DNA from: Quercus robur
Taxonomy: Eukaryota; Streptophyta; Magnoliopsida; Fagales; Fagaceae
NCBI RefSeq assembly: GCF_932294415.1
Contig: NC_065543.1
Location: 1,748,976 to 1,812,975, forward strand
Length of the DNA: 64,000 nt
Reading direction: 5' to 3'
Shown here: positions 47,535-58,004 of the stretch, piece after piece
Layout: every line of letters begins with the position of its first letter
Numbering within the stretch: position 1 is the stretch's first letter
The notes under the pieces: model-generated
What the model was told of the DNA's origin: nothing
What the model saw: the letters and a program-made list of their open reading frames with translations, nothing else
Database searches by the model: none
Translations under genes and position numbers: made by a program

Positions 47535-47760
47535 AGGGGAAAAATGATTCAGAATCCATATCTACGAAGGATTGAAAAGGAATCCTCATTCTTGTCCTTT
47601 CATCCTTAGGCAGAAAATTTATACTTATTTTTAGTTTCATAGTATGATTGTTAGTGTGATACGTCATTGATCGAGTGACAAGTTAATTGCTTGAGCCGGT
47701 GGCAGTGCTAGTCCATTGGGCTTTCTTGAAGCCTGCCTGACCTTGCAATCAACATATAAC
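47535..47760 (+). other. 3' UTR and flank of polygalacturonase gene 2
   Basis: Collinear with 20113-20340 after gene 1. Similarity between the two genes ends near 47758, where the second duplicated tract (47764 onward) begins. Confidence 0.6.
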
Positions 47761-47763
47761 TCG

Positions 47764-48045
47764 TATATGGATGTTTGTGTGCGAATTGTTGTAAAATGTA
47801 CGTATTATTTTCATACTTTAAACAATTTGACGTTGGACCTTACTTATTCAGAAATTTTTATCATTCCATTTTGCAATGTCAAGACACATAAAGCATATTT
47901 AGTTATATCATGAAAATAATTTTATCAAGGAAAAAAAAAAAAAAAAAAAGAAGAGAGAGAAAAAGAGAGTAAAAATTAAAAGACATTTTAAAATGGCTAT
48001 AGTGAAGCAGTGATCTATTTAATGCCTATATTGTGTCAGCCTCTG
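47764..48045. repeat. second duplicon, left block (partner 58682-58975)
   Basis: Starts 'atatggatgtttgtgtgcga' and continues through 'gttggacct', 'tcattccatttt', 'agcatatttagttatatcat' and 'gacattttaaaatggctata', all in the same order at 58682-58975. No gene. Confidence 0.85.
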
Positions 48046-48081
48046 GAACTGAATAGTGGATAAATGTGGTTTGCAAAATCC

Positions 48082-48400
48082 CCGGCCCTTGGGCCAAGAA
48101 ATTTTTTTAAAAAAAAATTCCTAGAAATATCCATCACAAAAATATGCTGTCATGCACAAATATAAATTATTAATTAAAAATATGAAAATGTATAAGAACA
48201 TAAACATAAATACACTACCCGCACGCCCGCACCAAGGGTACCCGGCCCTTGGGCCAAGAAATTTAAAAATAAAAAAATAAAAAAAATCCCAGAAATACCC
48301 ATCACAAAAATATGCTATCATGCACAAATATAAAAATAAATATGTAATTAATTAAAAATATGAAAATATATAAGAACATAAACATAAATACACTAAAAAA
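48082..48400. repeat. tandem duplication of about 160 bp
   Basis: Two copies start at 48082 and 48241 with CCCTTGGGCCAAGAAATTT and run through 'catcacaaaaatatgct' to 'aacataaacataaatacact'. The copies differ by small A/T indels. The start contains the palindrome-like GGCCCTTGGGCC. Confidence 0.85.
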
Positions 48401-48885
48401 AATAAAAAATAAAACTGATTTATGCCGGCATTTATTTTCAGCATTTTTAAAAACCCCGCTATAGAAGTTACAACTTCCAAAGTAATCTCAAATAGTCAAA
48501 TGTGTAAGCAAAATAAAAAATGGTAAGTTAGGATATATATATTGGTTAATCGTTTAAAAATTATTATTTTTTATTATATTAGCTTACTTATTTGATTTAT
48601 TTATGAATTATTATACTTTATTTTATAATTCCCATTTGAAGTTAACTTTATGCGTTGGGATCCAATATATATATTTGGGCAAATATGTGTTGGGCTTCAC
48701 TCAATGATGAGAAATTCGAGTCCATACTCTTTTTGTTGGGCTCAGGCTTAATTTCTTTGTAACTATAAAATATATTGGTAGCCATCTCTTTTTGTTTGGC
48801 CCGTTGCTGATTTGCCGTATTTTAAACTTGACTTTAGCAAGTCCAATAAGGCTAATCATTCATCAACACATACACACAAAATGAT
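48401..48885. other. intergenic, no gene seen
   Basis: AT-rich DNA with no coding signal, between the tandem duplication and the foldback element. Confidence 0.35.
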
Positions 48886-48895
48886 GCAATTCGTT

Positions 48896-49527
48896 GGCAA
48901 AAATGGCCCAATACCATCAATTTTGGAAATAATTTGCCTTGAAACACTGTTTCTGAACTATATAGTAATGTACCACTTTTTCTGGTACTCGAGCTTGGTG
49001 AGCTCGAGTACCATGTTTTTTTAATCCACTGTCGCCCCATATTCAAGGAGCCCTATAGTAGCGTTTTTAAGCCCTATAGTGACGTTTTCGGGCCCTATAG
49101 CAGCGTTTTTAAGCCCCCATACAGGTTAAGGGGCCTTATAGTGACGTTTTCGGGCCCTATAGCGGCGTTTTCCTGCAAAAATTTTTTTATAAGTCCCCAT
49201 AACAGGTTCAAGGAGCCCTATAGTGGCGTTTTTAAGCCCTATAGTGACTTTTTGGGCCATATAGCGGCGTTTTCCTGCAAAATTTTTTTATAAGTCCCCA
49301 TAACAGGTTCAAGGGGCCCTATAGTGGCGTTTTTAAGCCCTATAGTGACGTTTTCGGGCCCTATAGCGGCATTTTTTTTTTTTGAGAAGATGTTTGACCA
49401 ATGAAAAGATGGTACTCGAGCTCACCAAGCTCGAGTACCAGAAAAAGTGGTACATTGCTATATAGTTCAGAAACAGTGTTTCTGGACAAATTATTTCCAA
49501 AATTGATGGTATTGGGCCATTTTTGCC
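48896..49527. mobile_element. foldback (Mutator-type) element with 10-bp target-site duplication
   Basis: 632 bp. The inverted arms of about 130 bp begin GGCAAAAATGGCCCAATACC at the left and read the same on the minus strand from 49527. The perfect 10-bp duplication GCAATTCGTT is at 48886-48895 and 49528-49537. The centre (about 49040-49375) is a tandem array with a unit near 100 bp built of CTATAGTGACGTTTT, CTATAGTGGCGTTTT and CTATAGCGGCGTTTT. The same words fill the arms of the element at 34488-34949. No gene. Confidence 0.9.
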
Positions 49528-49699
49528 GCAATTCGTTCGCATATAAACAGTAGCTTGGCCCAAAAAACATAACCATTTTAGATGTAGCCTTTTAGGGCCC
49601 ATTTGACCTTTTCTTTTTTCATTTTTTTGGATAAGCATTTAACCAATTTTTAGCCAACTTTACTTTGTTTTTTCCTTCATTCTCAATATAAACATATCC

Positions 49700-50030
49700 T
49701 AGATTTTTTATTAATCATCAATGCGACCAGTCTTCATGCCTCTTTTCTTTTTTTAATTTTTTATTTACCTACATACTTTAATGTCTAACATGCATGCATG
49801 GTAATTTAAGCATGATTTTAGTTTAGCCTTTTATTTTCTTACAATAATTAGTAGGGGAGAGGGAGATGGATTCAAATCCAGATTCTCTTCCATGAGATCA
49901 AGAACTTGATGCATGTATGCTTGTCAATTCTTCTAATTACCACATCACGAATACCATCACAAATAAGGTTTAAGCTTTTGTGCATGAAGTTCATAGTTCA
50001 CCAAAGATAAAGTAGGGATAATTTGATACA
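49700..50030. repeat. second duplicon, right block (partner 61190-61480)
   Basis: Shared words in the same order: 'catgcatggtaatttaa(a/g)catgatttta', 'ttttcttacaataa', 'tccagattcttc'-like, 'cttctaatcac'-like and 'aagcttttgtgcatgaagtt'. With the left block (47764/58682) this makes a duplicated tract of 2.3-2.8 kb. The partner lies in the leader region of the FTIP/MCTP gene. Confidence 0.75.
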
Positions 50031-50232
50031 ATTTGAGGTTTAATACTGCAATTTTACCTGGAGCTTTTTCTTAAAATTAATTTTAAATAGGAATCAAATA
50101 TAATTTATTTAATATATTACATAAAAATATAATTTTTTTCCTTTTTAGAATTAAATTTATCTATTAAGCTTTTTTTTAAAAAAATATTTATCATTAAAAA
50201 AAAAATATTTTAAGAAGATGGAGACCGGAGAG

Positions 50233-51060
50233 TAGGGGTGTCAATATTCGACCCAACCCGCGAACACGACACGAACCCAACACGGGTTTTTTTGGGTTAG
50301 GGTTGGACCTTAATGGGTTTGGGTTATAAACTGGTCGACCCGAAAGCGACACGATAAGAAATGTGTCATAAGTGGGTCAACTCGCGTAACCCGCAATAAA
50401 CACGTTTGACACGCCAATTTATTTGTGTCAACCCGAAATGACCCACTTAACACAACCCGTTTAACTCATATAACAAATAAATATTTATTTTTTTTAGATT
50501 TGTCAAATACCTTTTTTATCCAACATATATTTTAAATTTAGAAAGAAAAGTGAGTAATTATAAAAATTTATAAGGAATATAATTGGAAATTGAAACTTAG
50601 CATTTGACGAGTTTCAAGGATATTATATTTTTGTTAAACTATGTTATTTTATTTTTGTTAAACTTTGTTATTTTGAATTTGGATTGAAGTGTAAAGAACT
50701 TATTTCTAGATGAATGTTATATTTCTGTTGAATTATATTATTTTGAATGTGGGTTGAAGACTTGAAGTGTATGCATTGCTTTTTAGGATGTAAAAAAATT
50801 ATTTCTAGATAGATGTTATATTTAATATTATGCAGGTTGAAATGGGTTGTGCTACATTCGTGTCAACCTAACACGACTCGTTTATTAAGTGTGTCAAATG
50901 GGTTGGGTCAGGTCAACCCGCCTTATTAACAGGTCGGGTTAGGGTTGAAGAATCATGACACGATTATTAAATGGATCGGGTTAGGGTTAAGTCATTTAGT
51001 CAAATACCCCTACCTCGACACGACACGAACCCGATACGTTAACCCGAATTGACACCCCTA
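50233..51060. mobile_element. non-autonomous hAT element
   Basis: 828 bp with perfect ends TAGGGGTGTCAA and TTGACACCCCTA. The 8-bp target-site duplication CCGGAGAG is at 50225-50232 and 51061-51068. Both subterminal regions are rich in GACCC/ACCCG words. No transposase. TAGGGGTGTCAA ends are common among plant hAT derivatives. Confidence 0.95.
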
Positions 51061-51068
51061 CCGGAGAG

Positions 51069-51517
51069 GCATTGGGCTGGGGCCCAACGCGTGGGTCTAT
51101 ACAATAACAAAAAAGAAAGGTGGTATTGTTTCGTTGTTGTGTTTATTTTGCATATTATGTTTGTTTGTTTGTTTTGTTTTTTTTTTTTTTAATATAAATT
51201 TGAACTGCATATATTCTTCATGTGGATCGGTGGATGCCAATTTGTCAAAAGGAGATGTGCTGGAAATCGAACTATTTGCAATTTCCAATAAATAAGTCTC
51301 TTGAGATTTTAATAAACAAGTCTCTTGTGATATTTGTAGACTAAGGCCAAATTGATGAGATCGAATGAGTGCATGGGAACCCATCAACAAAGTGTCAGCA
51401 ATCATAGGGAGTTATTCGCATGTAGCTGCGACAAATTTGCCTCCTTCATCATGCAACTTAACTGGTTGCATGAATTTGGGAGGAGCCAGTACTCCTCCCA
51501 AATTCTCACCTTCTCCC
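51069..51517. other. host DNA between two hAT insertions, no gene seen
   Basis: The minus strand is open for about 100 codons at 51097-51405 and again toward 51517, but no family is recognised and composition is not clearly coding. It may be a remnant of a host sequence interrupted by the hAT at 51526. The continuation on the other side starts at 57039. Confidence 0.3.
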
Positions 51518-52739
51518 CTATTACCTAGGCCTATCCAGCGACTCGTGTAATCCGACCCGCCCGACCGTATCCGCCCGACCCGAAGGCCCACGGGTGAATC
51601 CGAGTGTATATACGGGTCGGATACGGTTGTTGTTTTAAAAGGAACCAAATAATCGGTTCGGGTTTTGGGTTACATAATAAAAAATCCGAATAACCCGACC
51701 CGACCGAATATTTGATAAAATAAAATAATAAACCACTGTTACCACTCAGTTTCAGTCAGCTATAAGTCATGTCGTCTGGGACTCTGGGTAGTGGAGTGGG
51801 TAACGTGCTGAACTGGGCACAACTTCCCAATTTCAAATCCAACCATTGAATTTTTTTTTTTTTTTTTTATTTATTTATTAAGAAAGAGCTGTTGATCAAC
51901 GGATATAAATATATTAGTCAATCTACTCTACAGGCTACCAGTACAGCTCCTAGCACAGCACAGAGAGTCAGAGATTTCAAAATCAACGGTTAAAATTAAA
52001 TTCATATCAAAATCTAACGGTCACAATTAAAGATGAAGTGATCAACGGCCTGATATAATCTCATATCTCAACACTCTCTCTCACTATTCACTATTCAGAG
52101 TTCAGTCTTCACTCTTCACCGAATCAAGATCAACTGATCAAGTGATCAACGGCCTCAATCTCTCTTCATTCTTCACCTAATCACTCTCTCACCATATCCA
52201 CGGCTTCAGACCTCAGTCACTCTCTCTCTCTCTAATCGCAATCTCATACCTCTCACTCTCAAAGAAGTAACGTTCTCTGCAATCTGCATCTCTCTCTCTT
52301 TCTCTATCTCAGATTCTCAATCTCAAATCCTCAAAACCTAGAATCACTTCACCAAATCCTCTAGAGTCTAGTCTCACATGAATGCTCTCTGCCTCTCACT
52401 CTCTAATCTCTACAGTCCCTTCACCAATTTCATACGAAATCTCAAGACTCAAATCTTCATCAGTCTTCAATCTTCACCCTTTAAAAGCTTGCATCTTCGG
52501 TCTTCTCACCAATGAACAAACCACACTCTCAAACTCTCAGTTCTCACTTTGCCTCTCTCTACTCCAAGGTCCAAACCCTAGCTTCTCACTACAAGTTCTT
52601 CACACCTAGCCACCGCCGCCGCCGCCGCCACCAGCAGCAGCCACTCCTCTCCCTGCCGACGATCATATGGGTTGAACCTAGGGTATGTGTTCTCCTTTTC
52701 TCATCTCTCTTTTTTTTTCAGTCTCTCATTGATTATATA

Positions 52740-53335
52740 TGTTATGAAAATCTACTGTTAAAATCAAATAAACCCTAAGTTTTATAATTTGAAACCCTAA
52801 CTAGAAATAGTTGAAACCTTAACCATTTACTTTTGTTCTTTGTTCAGTAACTTAAGTTGTTTGATTAATTTTGTTCCTATTTAAATTTTATTCAGGAATT
52901 GAAAGTTGTACATGTGGGGTTTTCAGTGTCTTCAAACTTGAAATTAACACCCACGGTGTTTTAAGGTATGATTTTTGTTTCCCTTTGTTTTTTGTGTTCA
53001 AAGTTGGGATTTTGTTCTGTTTTTGTTAGAGACGTAGAGTTGATGCATGTAACTTAAGCTGTTGTGGATGTGTTCAATGTTTCAGCTTTTATTATTTAGT
53101 AAAATTTATACTGTTAAAAATCAAATAAACTCCCAAGTTTTTTGTTCTTTGTTTATTTGTTTGATTAATTCTGTTCCTATTTTAATTTTACTCAGGAATT
53201 GAAAGTTGTCCAAGTGGGGTTTTCAGTCTTCAAATTCATAACTCCAACACCCCTAGTTTCTTTAAGGTATGATTTTTGTTTCCCTTTGTGTTTTGTGTTA
53301 AAAGTTGGGATTTTGTTCTTTTTTTTTTTTGTTAG
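52740..53335 (+). repeat. tandem duplication in the hAT leader (untranslated exon and flanking introns)
   Basis: Two copies of about 300 bp (about 52740-53035 and 53095-53335) each contain 'tgtttgattaattttgttcc', a TTTTA(C/T)TCAG acceptor, an exon starting GAATTGAAAGTTGT, and a donor GTATGATTTTTGTTTCCCTT. The duplication therefore doubles one untranslated exon of the transposase gene. Confidence 0.8.
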
Positions 53336-53452
53336 AGTTTTATGTAGAATGCTGTTATCTAGATTCAAGTATCAAAGATTTTCCTTTTTGGTTTGTTTGA
53401 TTATTATTATTAATTGTTAGTTTGCTAATTTCTATGTTTGATTTTTTAGGTC

Positions 53453-55781
53453 ATGGATTCCTCCACTAATGCTCCCTTTGTTTCTACACAAGCCGATGGT
53501 GCTGCTGCCACCCAAGCAGATGGTGCTACTGCCACTGCCACCCAAGACGCTGCTGCTGCAACCCAAGCTGAAGCTACTGATGGTGAGTTGCCCCTAGTTC
53601 CACCTAGTGTAGTGAGTAAGACTGGTACTGGTAGTGGTAGGAAAAAGTCTTTAGCTTGGAATCATTTTGAAAAAGTAAAGGTAGATGAGGGTGTCACTAT
53701 GGCTGTATGTAATTATTGTAAAAAATCATATCTGGCTGATAGTAAGAGTTGTGGTACTAGTAATTTATTAGCTCATGTGACAATCTGTCCTAAGAACCCT
53801 AATAGAGAAGATAAAGGGCAGAAAACCTTGGCTTTTGAACCCAAAAATGATGGAGATGAAGGGTTCAAACTTGTGTCAACAACTTTTTCTGTTGAGGCTT
53901 CTAGAAAGGCACTAGCTGAAATGATAATAATTGATGAGTTGCCTTTTAGGTGTGTTGAGGGTTATGGGTTTAAGAAATATGTAACTACGTTACAACCTAA
54001 GCTTCGTGTAAAAGATATTCCATCTCGACAAACTGTGGCTAGAGATGTAATTGGAATTTATAATAGTGAGAGAGAGAAGCTAAGGAAATCCTTGAAAGGT
54101 TGTAGGGTGTGTCTTACTACGGACACATGGACTTCTCTACAAAATTTGAATTATATGTGTCTCACATGTCACTTTATTGATGATACTTGGAAGTTGCATA
54201 AAAGAATTTTAAATTTTTGTCAAGTTGAAGATCATAAGGGGGAGACTATAGGTAGAAAGATTGAGATGTCTTTGCGTGAGTGGGGTATTGATGGCATATT
54301 CACTTTGACAGTGGATAATGCTAGTTCCAATTTAACCACAGTTAAATTTTTACAAAGGGTAACAAAAGATTGGAATGGGACAGTTTTAGGAAATGAGTTA
54401 ATGCACATGAGGTGTTGTGCCCATATCCTAAATCTAATTGTTGGGGAGGGTTTGAAAGAAATTGATGCATCTGTTGCTAGGGTGCGTGAAGCTGTGAGGT
54501 ATGTGAAGTCCTCGCCTAATAGAAATCAAACCTTTAGGAATTTTATGGAGAGGTTAGGTATGGAGTCCAAGAGTCTTCTTTGTTTAGATGTACCTACTAG
54601 GTGGAACTCAACTTACCTTATGTTAGAAACTACTGAAAAATTCGAGAAAGTATTCCTTAGGATGGACTTTGAAGATGATGGTTATTCATCATATTTTAGG
54701 AGCAAGGAAGATAGTGGTGGTTTGGGATCTCCTTGTATGAGTGATTTCCAAAATTGTAGGGCATTTGTGACTTTCTTGAGGCTTTTTACAATGCAACAAA
54801 GAAGTTTTCTGGCTCTTTGTATGTGACCTCAAATGCCTTTTTTGATGAAATCTTTGTTATTCAGGAGAGTATTTCTCATTTAGTTAAATCCCAAAACACC
54901 CTCTTGAAAAACATAGCCACAAACATGCAAACTAAATTTGAGAAGTACTGGGGGGAAGGTGATAAGATTAATCCTCTTTTGTATGTGGCTGTTGTTCTTG
55001 ATCCACGAAAAAAATTGAGGTTTTTGAAGTTCTCTTTTTCTGAAATTTATGGGAATGAAGTGGGGAGTGTGATGGTTGATAAGGTGAAAGCTCTTTTGAT
55101 GAAATTGTATACTTTTTTCTGTTCTGTTAATTCCCCAAATGTGGAAAAACCAAGTGGGGGTGAGAGGACACCAATGGTGGTAGGTGATGCAAGTGATCCA
55201 TATATGATGGTTCACTCTCGGTATGAGCTTTTCTTAGAAGCTGAGCAATCTATAGGTTGTAGTAATGAGGTTGACAAGTATTTAGCTGAAAATTGTGATG
55301 GTAGAAGGGATGGGAATTTTGAGGTGTTGGGGTGGTGGAAGTACAATTCTAGTAGGTACCCAATGTTGTCCAAAGTGGCTAAGGATGTGCTGGCTGTACC
55401 AGTTTCGACTGTTGCATTTGAGTCAGCATTTAGCACCGGAGGCCGCATTGTTGATCCATTTCGAAGTTCTCTCTCTCCTCTCATGGTTCAAAACCTTGTA
55501 TGTGCACAAAATTGGCTTCAAGCCACGGTACCAATTTCTCATCGCCAATCAAGGGATGAGGTTGAGGCATTGGAGGAGGAATTTCATGATTTAGGTAATA
55601 TGTTTAAATTCTAGAACCTATAGTCTATGTCTCATGTTCAAACAAAATTTAATATGTTGTATTTATTTCCTTTTCTTTTCTAGTTTTAAATCAACAGTTA
55701 TCATCAAGTGCATCAGCAAGTACCAGCTCCAAATTGGGTTCTAGCTTAGGCAAACGACCCATAATTAGTGTTGAAGATTGA
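53453..55781 (+). CDS. hAT transposase (BED zinc finger, RNase H-like core, dimerisation domain)
   Basis: The start ATG follows a TTTTTTAG acceptor at 53450. An Ala/Thr/Gln-rich N-terminus is followed by a BED zinc finger (W69, C86, C89, H108, C112). The hAT core shows LTTDTWTSLQNLNYMC, LTVDNASSN and RCCAHILNLIV (acidic residues of the RNase H-like fold), and the C-terminal dimerisation domain shows WWKYNSSRYPMLSKVAKDVL with STVAFESAFSTGGR. One intron near the end (55595-55683) joins in frame to a last exon ending ISVED at 55781. There is a single frame change inside a T run at 54783-54787, where five Ts stand in place of the expected six. It is otherwise open. The protein excises and inserts its own element. 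It could be inactive, or the T run could be a sequencing error. Confidence 0.9.
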
Positions 55782-56858
55782 TAACTGAGTTGGTATGTTA
55801 CTGCCTTTGGCCTCTTACTGTTATAAGCTTGCTGGCTTGCTGCCCTTTATATTTGGTCTTGTATTTGGTAGTAATATATTATTTGTTAAATATTTTTTTG
55901 TCTTTTGTAGGCGGAATCACTTATTTTGTGAAGGAGGCAAAACCTTTTGGGAACATTTTGGAAGCTTTTTTATAAATTGCTTTTCTAACAATACTAGTCT
56001 TAATGCTTATAGGAAAGAAATCCTAGGAATCATATAGGTTTTCTTTTCTATTAGTTATAAGCTTGAGAATTTGTCATTTAATGTTTGGGAAAAGCTATTT
56101 TTTTTTGGAAATACTTGTGGTATTTTATAATTTGTAATTAATTATATTGTTGGGAACATTGTATAGCCAGCAAGGTTGCTGCCTTATGATTTACTGCCTT
56201 GTGGAAACATTGATTTTACTGCCTTATAATTAATCACTTGTTGTGTGGTTGTTGGAATGGAAATACACGTTTTGTGTATTGTTTTGCTATTTTGTCCAGG
56301 TTATTTGTTGTGGTAATTTTTGGGTAGTCAATGTGGCTGTTTAACAAGTCACAGGTGGTGAAAATAGGATTTTGTGTTACATGTGTGGAGGCTGTTTAGT
56401 CAATGTGTGGAGGTTGTTTAGTCAATTTGTAGTCAATGTGGCTGTTTAGTTTTTGTGGTCCATGTGTGGAGGCTGAACGGATGTTGTAAAAATAGGTTTA
56501 TTTTGTGTTGTTGTGGAATATTTTGTCCAGGATATTTAATGCTTAACAGGTGGTAGAAATTAGCTTATTTTGTGACCTTTGGTGAGGTTATTTTTCCAGG
56601 AAGATTTTGTTCTGAAGGCCCAATATATTTGGAAGTGAAGTTGCTTAATTTTAGTTTAGTTGAAAGCCCCATTTTTTAAAAAAAAATTAGGGAAAACGGA
56701 GGCCCAATCTGTTTTATATGGAAAGTTCAAAAATTATGACACCCAAATAATTTTTAAAACTGCCAACTCCTTAATTTGGGCTAAAAGTGGGCTAAAAGGG
56801 CTGATAAAATTTTACCTACAAAAATTTCATATAAGTTCAAAAACTGGGCCCATATTAA
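55782..56858 (+). other. 3' region of the hAT element
   Basis: T-rich DNA without coding signal. Short direct repeats occur at 56330-56470 ('gtcaatgtggctgtttag' and 'catgtgtggaggctg' variants). It belongs to the element, inside its right terminal repeat. Confidence 0.6.
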
Positions 56859-57597
56859 TGGCCCAACCCGCCTAACCGACAGCTCCGACCCGCTCATCCG
56901 GTGACCCAAAGCACCGGATCCGACCCGACTATTCGATCGGATACGGGTCTAAAATTCATCCACCCGATTCAAACGGGTCGAGTTTGGTTCAGGCCCAAAC
57001 CCGAACCGACCCGACCCGTGGACAGGCCTACTATTACCAATTCACCATCTTGATTCTAGACGCTATTCGGATTATGTGACTTTTGTTTGGTTGATCCCAA
57101 CTTAATTGATCAGTGGATTAATGACCTGTTTAGAAGTTTAAAAAGAGAGGAAAGGGGAGAGGAGTAGAGGGGAGGAGAGTAGAGGGGAATGATTCTCCTC
57201 TACATTGTTTGGATGTTTTTAAAATTAGTAAGGGAGAAGGGAATAATTAGCCCTTCCTCTTATTTAGATGTTTTAAAATTTAGGATAGAAAGGAGAAGTA
57301 ATAATTTAAATAGACAAATTTACCCCTATTTGAAAATGGACTTGCCACATAAAAAAAAAAAAAAAAAAAAAAAGGACTTGCAACATTGGTTTATAATTAA
57401 TTTATCAGTTTTGTAAAGTCTTGAACCTGATTATCATTGTTCAAATCTTAGAATATGTTAGTGATTTTTTTTTTTTTTTTTTTTTGAGAAGCAGAAATAA
57501 AATTTAAAAAAAAATAAAACAAAATAACACTGGAAAGTTTTTTTTTTTTTTAGAGAAAATACCCCTGGAAAGTTCAAAACTCGGTATCCTTCTCCGC

Positions 57598-57757
57598 TGG
57601 GTCAACTCGTCCGATCGGCGATCTCCACGGCAATTTGGAGAAGTCGAAGCAAGCGTTACAACTTGCTAAGTTGATAAACAACTCCGGCGACTAGACCGGC
57701 AGGTCAACGACCGTGGTTCAGGTCGGTGATGTACTCGATCGCAGCGATGATTAGTCT
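57598..57757 (+). pseudogene. fragment of a Shewanella-like protein phosphatase (metallophosphatase)
   Basis: The plus strand reads IGDLHGNLEKSKQALQLAKL, then a GDVLDRSDD motif after STTVVQV, with one stop between them (near 57693) and another after the second motif. These are the GDxHG and GDxxDRG metal-binding motifs of calcineurin-like phosphatases. The surrounding residues resemble plant SLP1-type enzymes. Only about 55 residues are present, so it cannot work. It is captured DNA, not a gene. Confidence 0.65.
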
Positions 57758-57764
57758 GAACCGT

Positions 57765-58004
57765 GCCGGCTTTAGCAATTTTGAGCCGATTTTCTGACTT
57801 GTTCTTCACGATGAGTCTGATCTCCATGGCCGCTTGCTTTTGCTCCTTAATTGAACAGGACTGGATGTTAGAGACGAGTTGTTGGATCAACTCGTCCAAG
57901 TTCTCCGACGCGCAGGCCATGACGAGCTGCCGGCTCTGTGAAGAAGTTGTCGGAAACTCACCGGATCTATTGTTGTTACATTCGCTAAAATAGTGAAGCT
58001 TCAA
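57765..58004 (-). pseudogene. fragment of an ARM-repeat / U-box (PUB4-like) protein gene, N-terminal exon
   Basis: The minus strand from 58004 begins MKLHYFSECNNNRSGEF and continues with SRQLVMACASENLDELIQQL, SIKEQKQAAMEIRL and KSENRLKIAKAG. This is the N-terminus and first Armadillo helices of a plant ARM/U-box protein family. About 80 residues match in style, after which the frame runs into the antisense side of the phosphatase fragment. The start codon is kept, so a short chimeric transcript is possible, but no working protein is expected. Confidence 0.65.

Larger units (their letters stand above)
51526..57030 (+). mobile_element. complete hAT transposon (Ac-like) with transposase gene
   Basis: 5505 bp. 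The ends are TAGGCCTATCCAGCG and, on the minus strand, TAGGCCTGTCCACGG, flanked by the perfect 8-bp duplication CTATTACC (51518-51525 and 57031-57038). Both subterminal regions (51545-51715 and 56860-57020) hold clusters of CCGACCCG and its complement, likely transposase binding sites by analogy with Ac. In between are a CT-rich leader (52060-52580), leader introns with an internal duplication, a transposase gene (53453-55781) and a 1.2-kb 3' region. Confidence 0.95.

Noticed and set aside
49040-49375. CRISPR-like array of CTATAGTGRCGTTTT words
   Set aside because: The repeats are irregular, the spacers are themselves repeated, and the array sits inside a plant foldback element.
49333-49638. 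Minus-strand open frame over the right arm of the foldback element
   Set aside because: It is made of terminal inverted repeat sequence, and the same residues appear from the left arm on the other strand.
51097-51405. Host gene fragment interrupted by the hAT
   Set aside because: It is open for about 100 codons but has no recognisable family, and I could not find its continuation beyond the hAT.
53453-55781. Domesticated hAT-derived host gene (DAYSLEEPER/RICESLEEPER type)
   Set aside because: Intact terminal inverted repeats and a perfect 8-bp duplication enclose the gene, so it is part of a mobile element rather than a domesticated gene.
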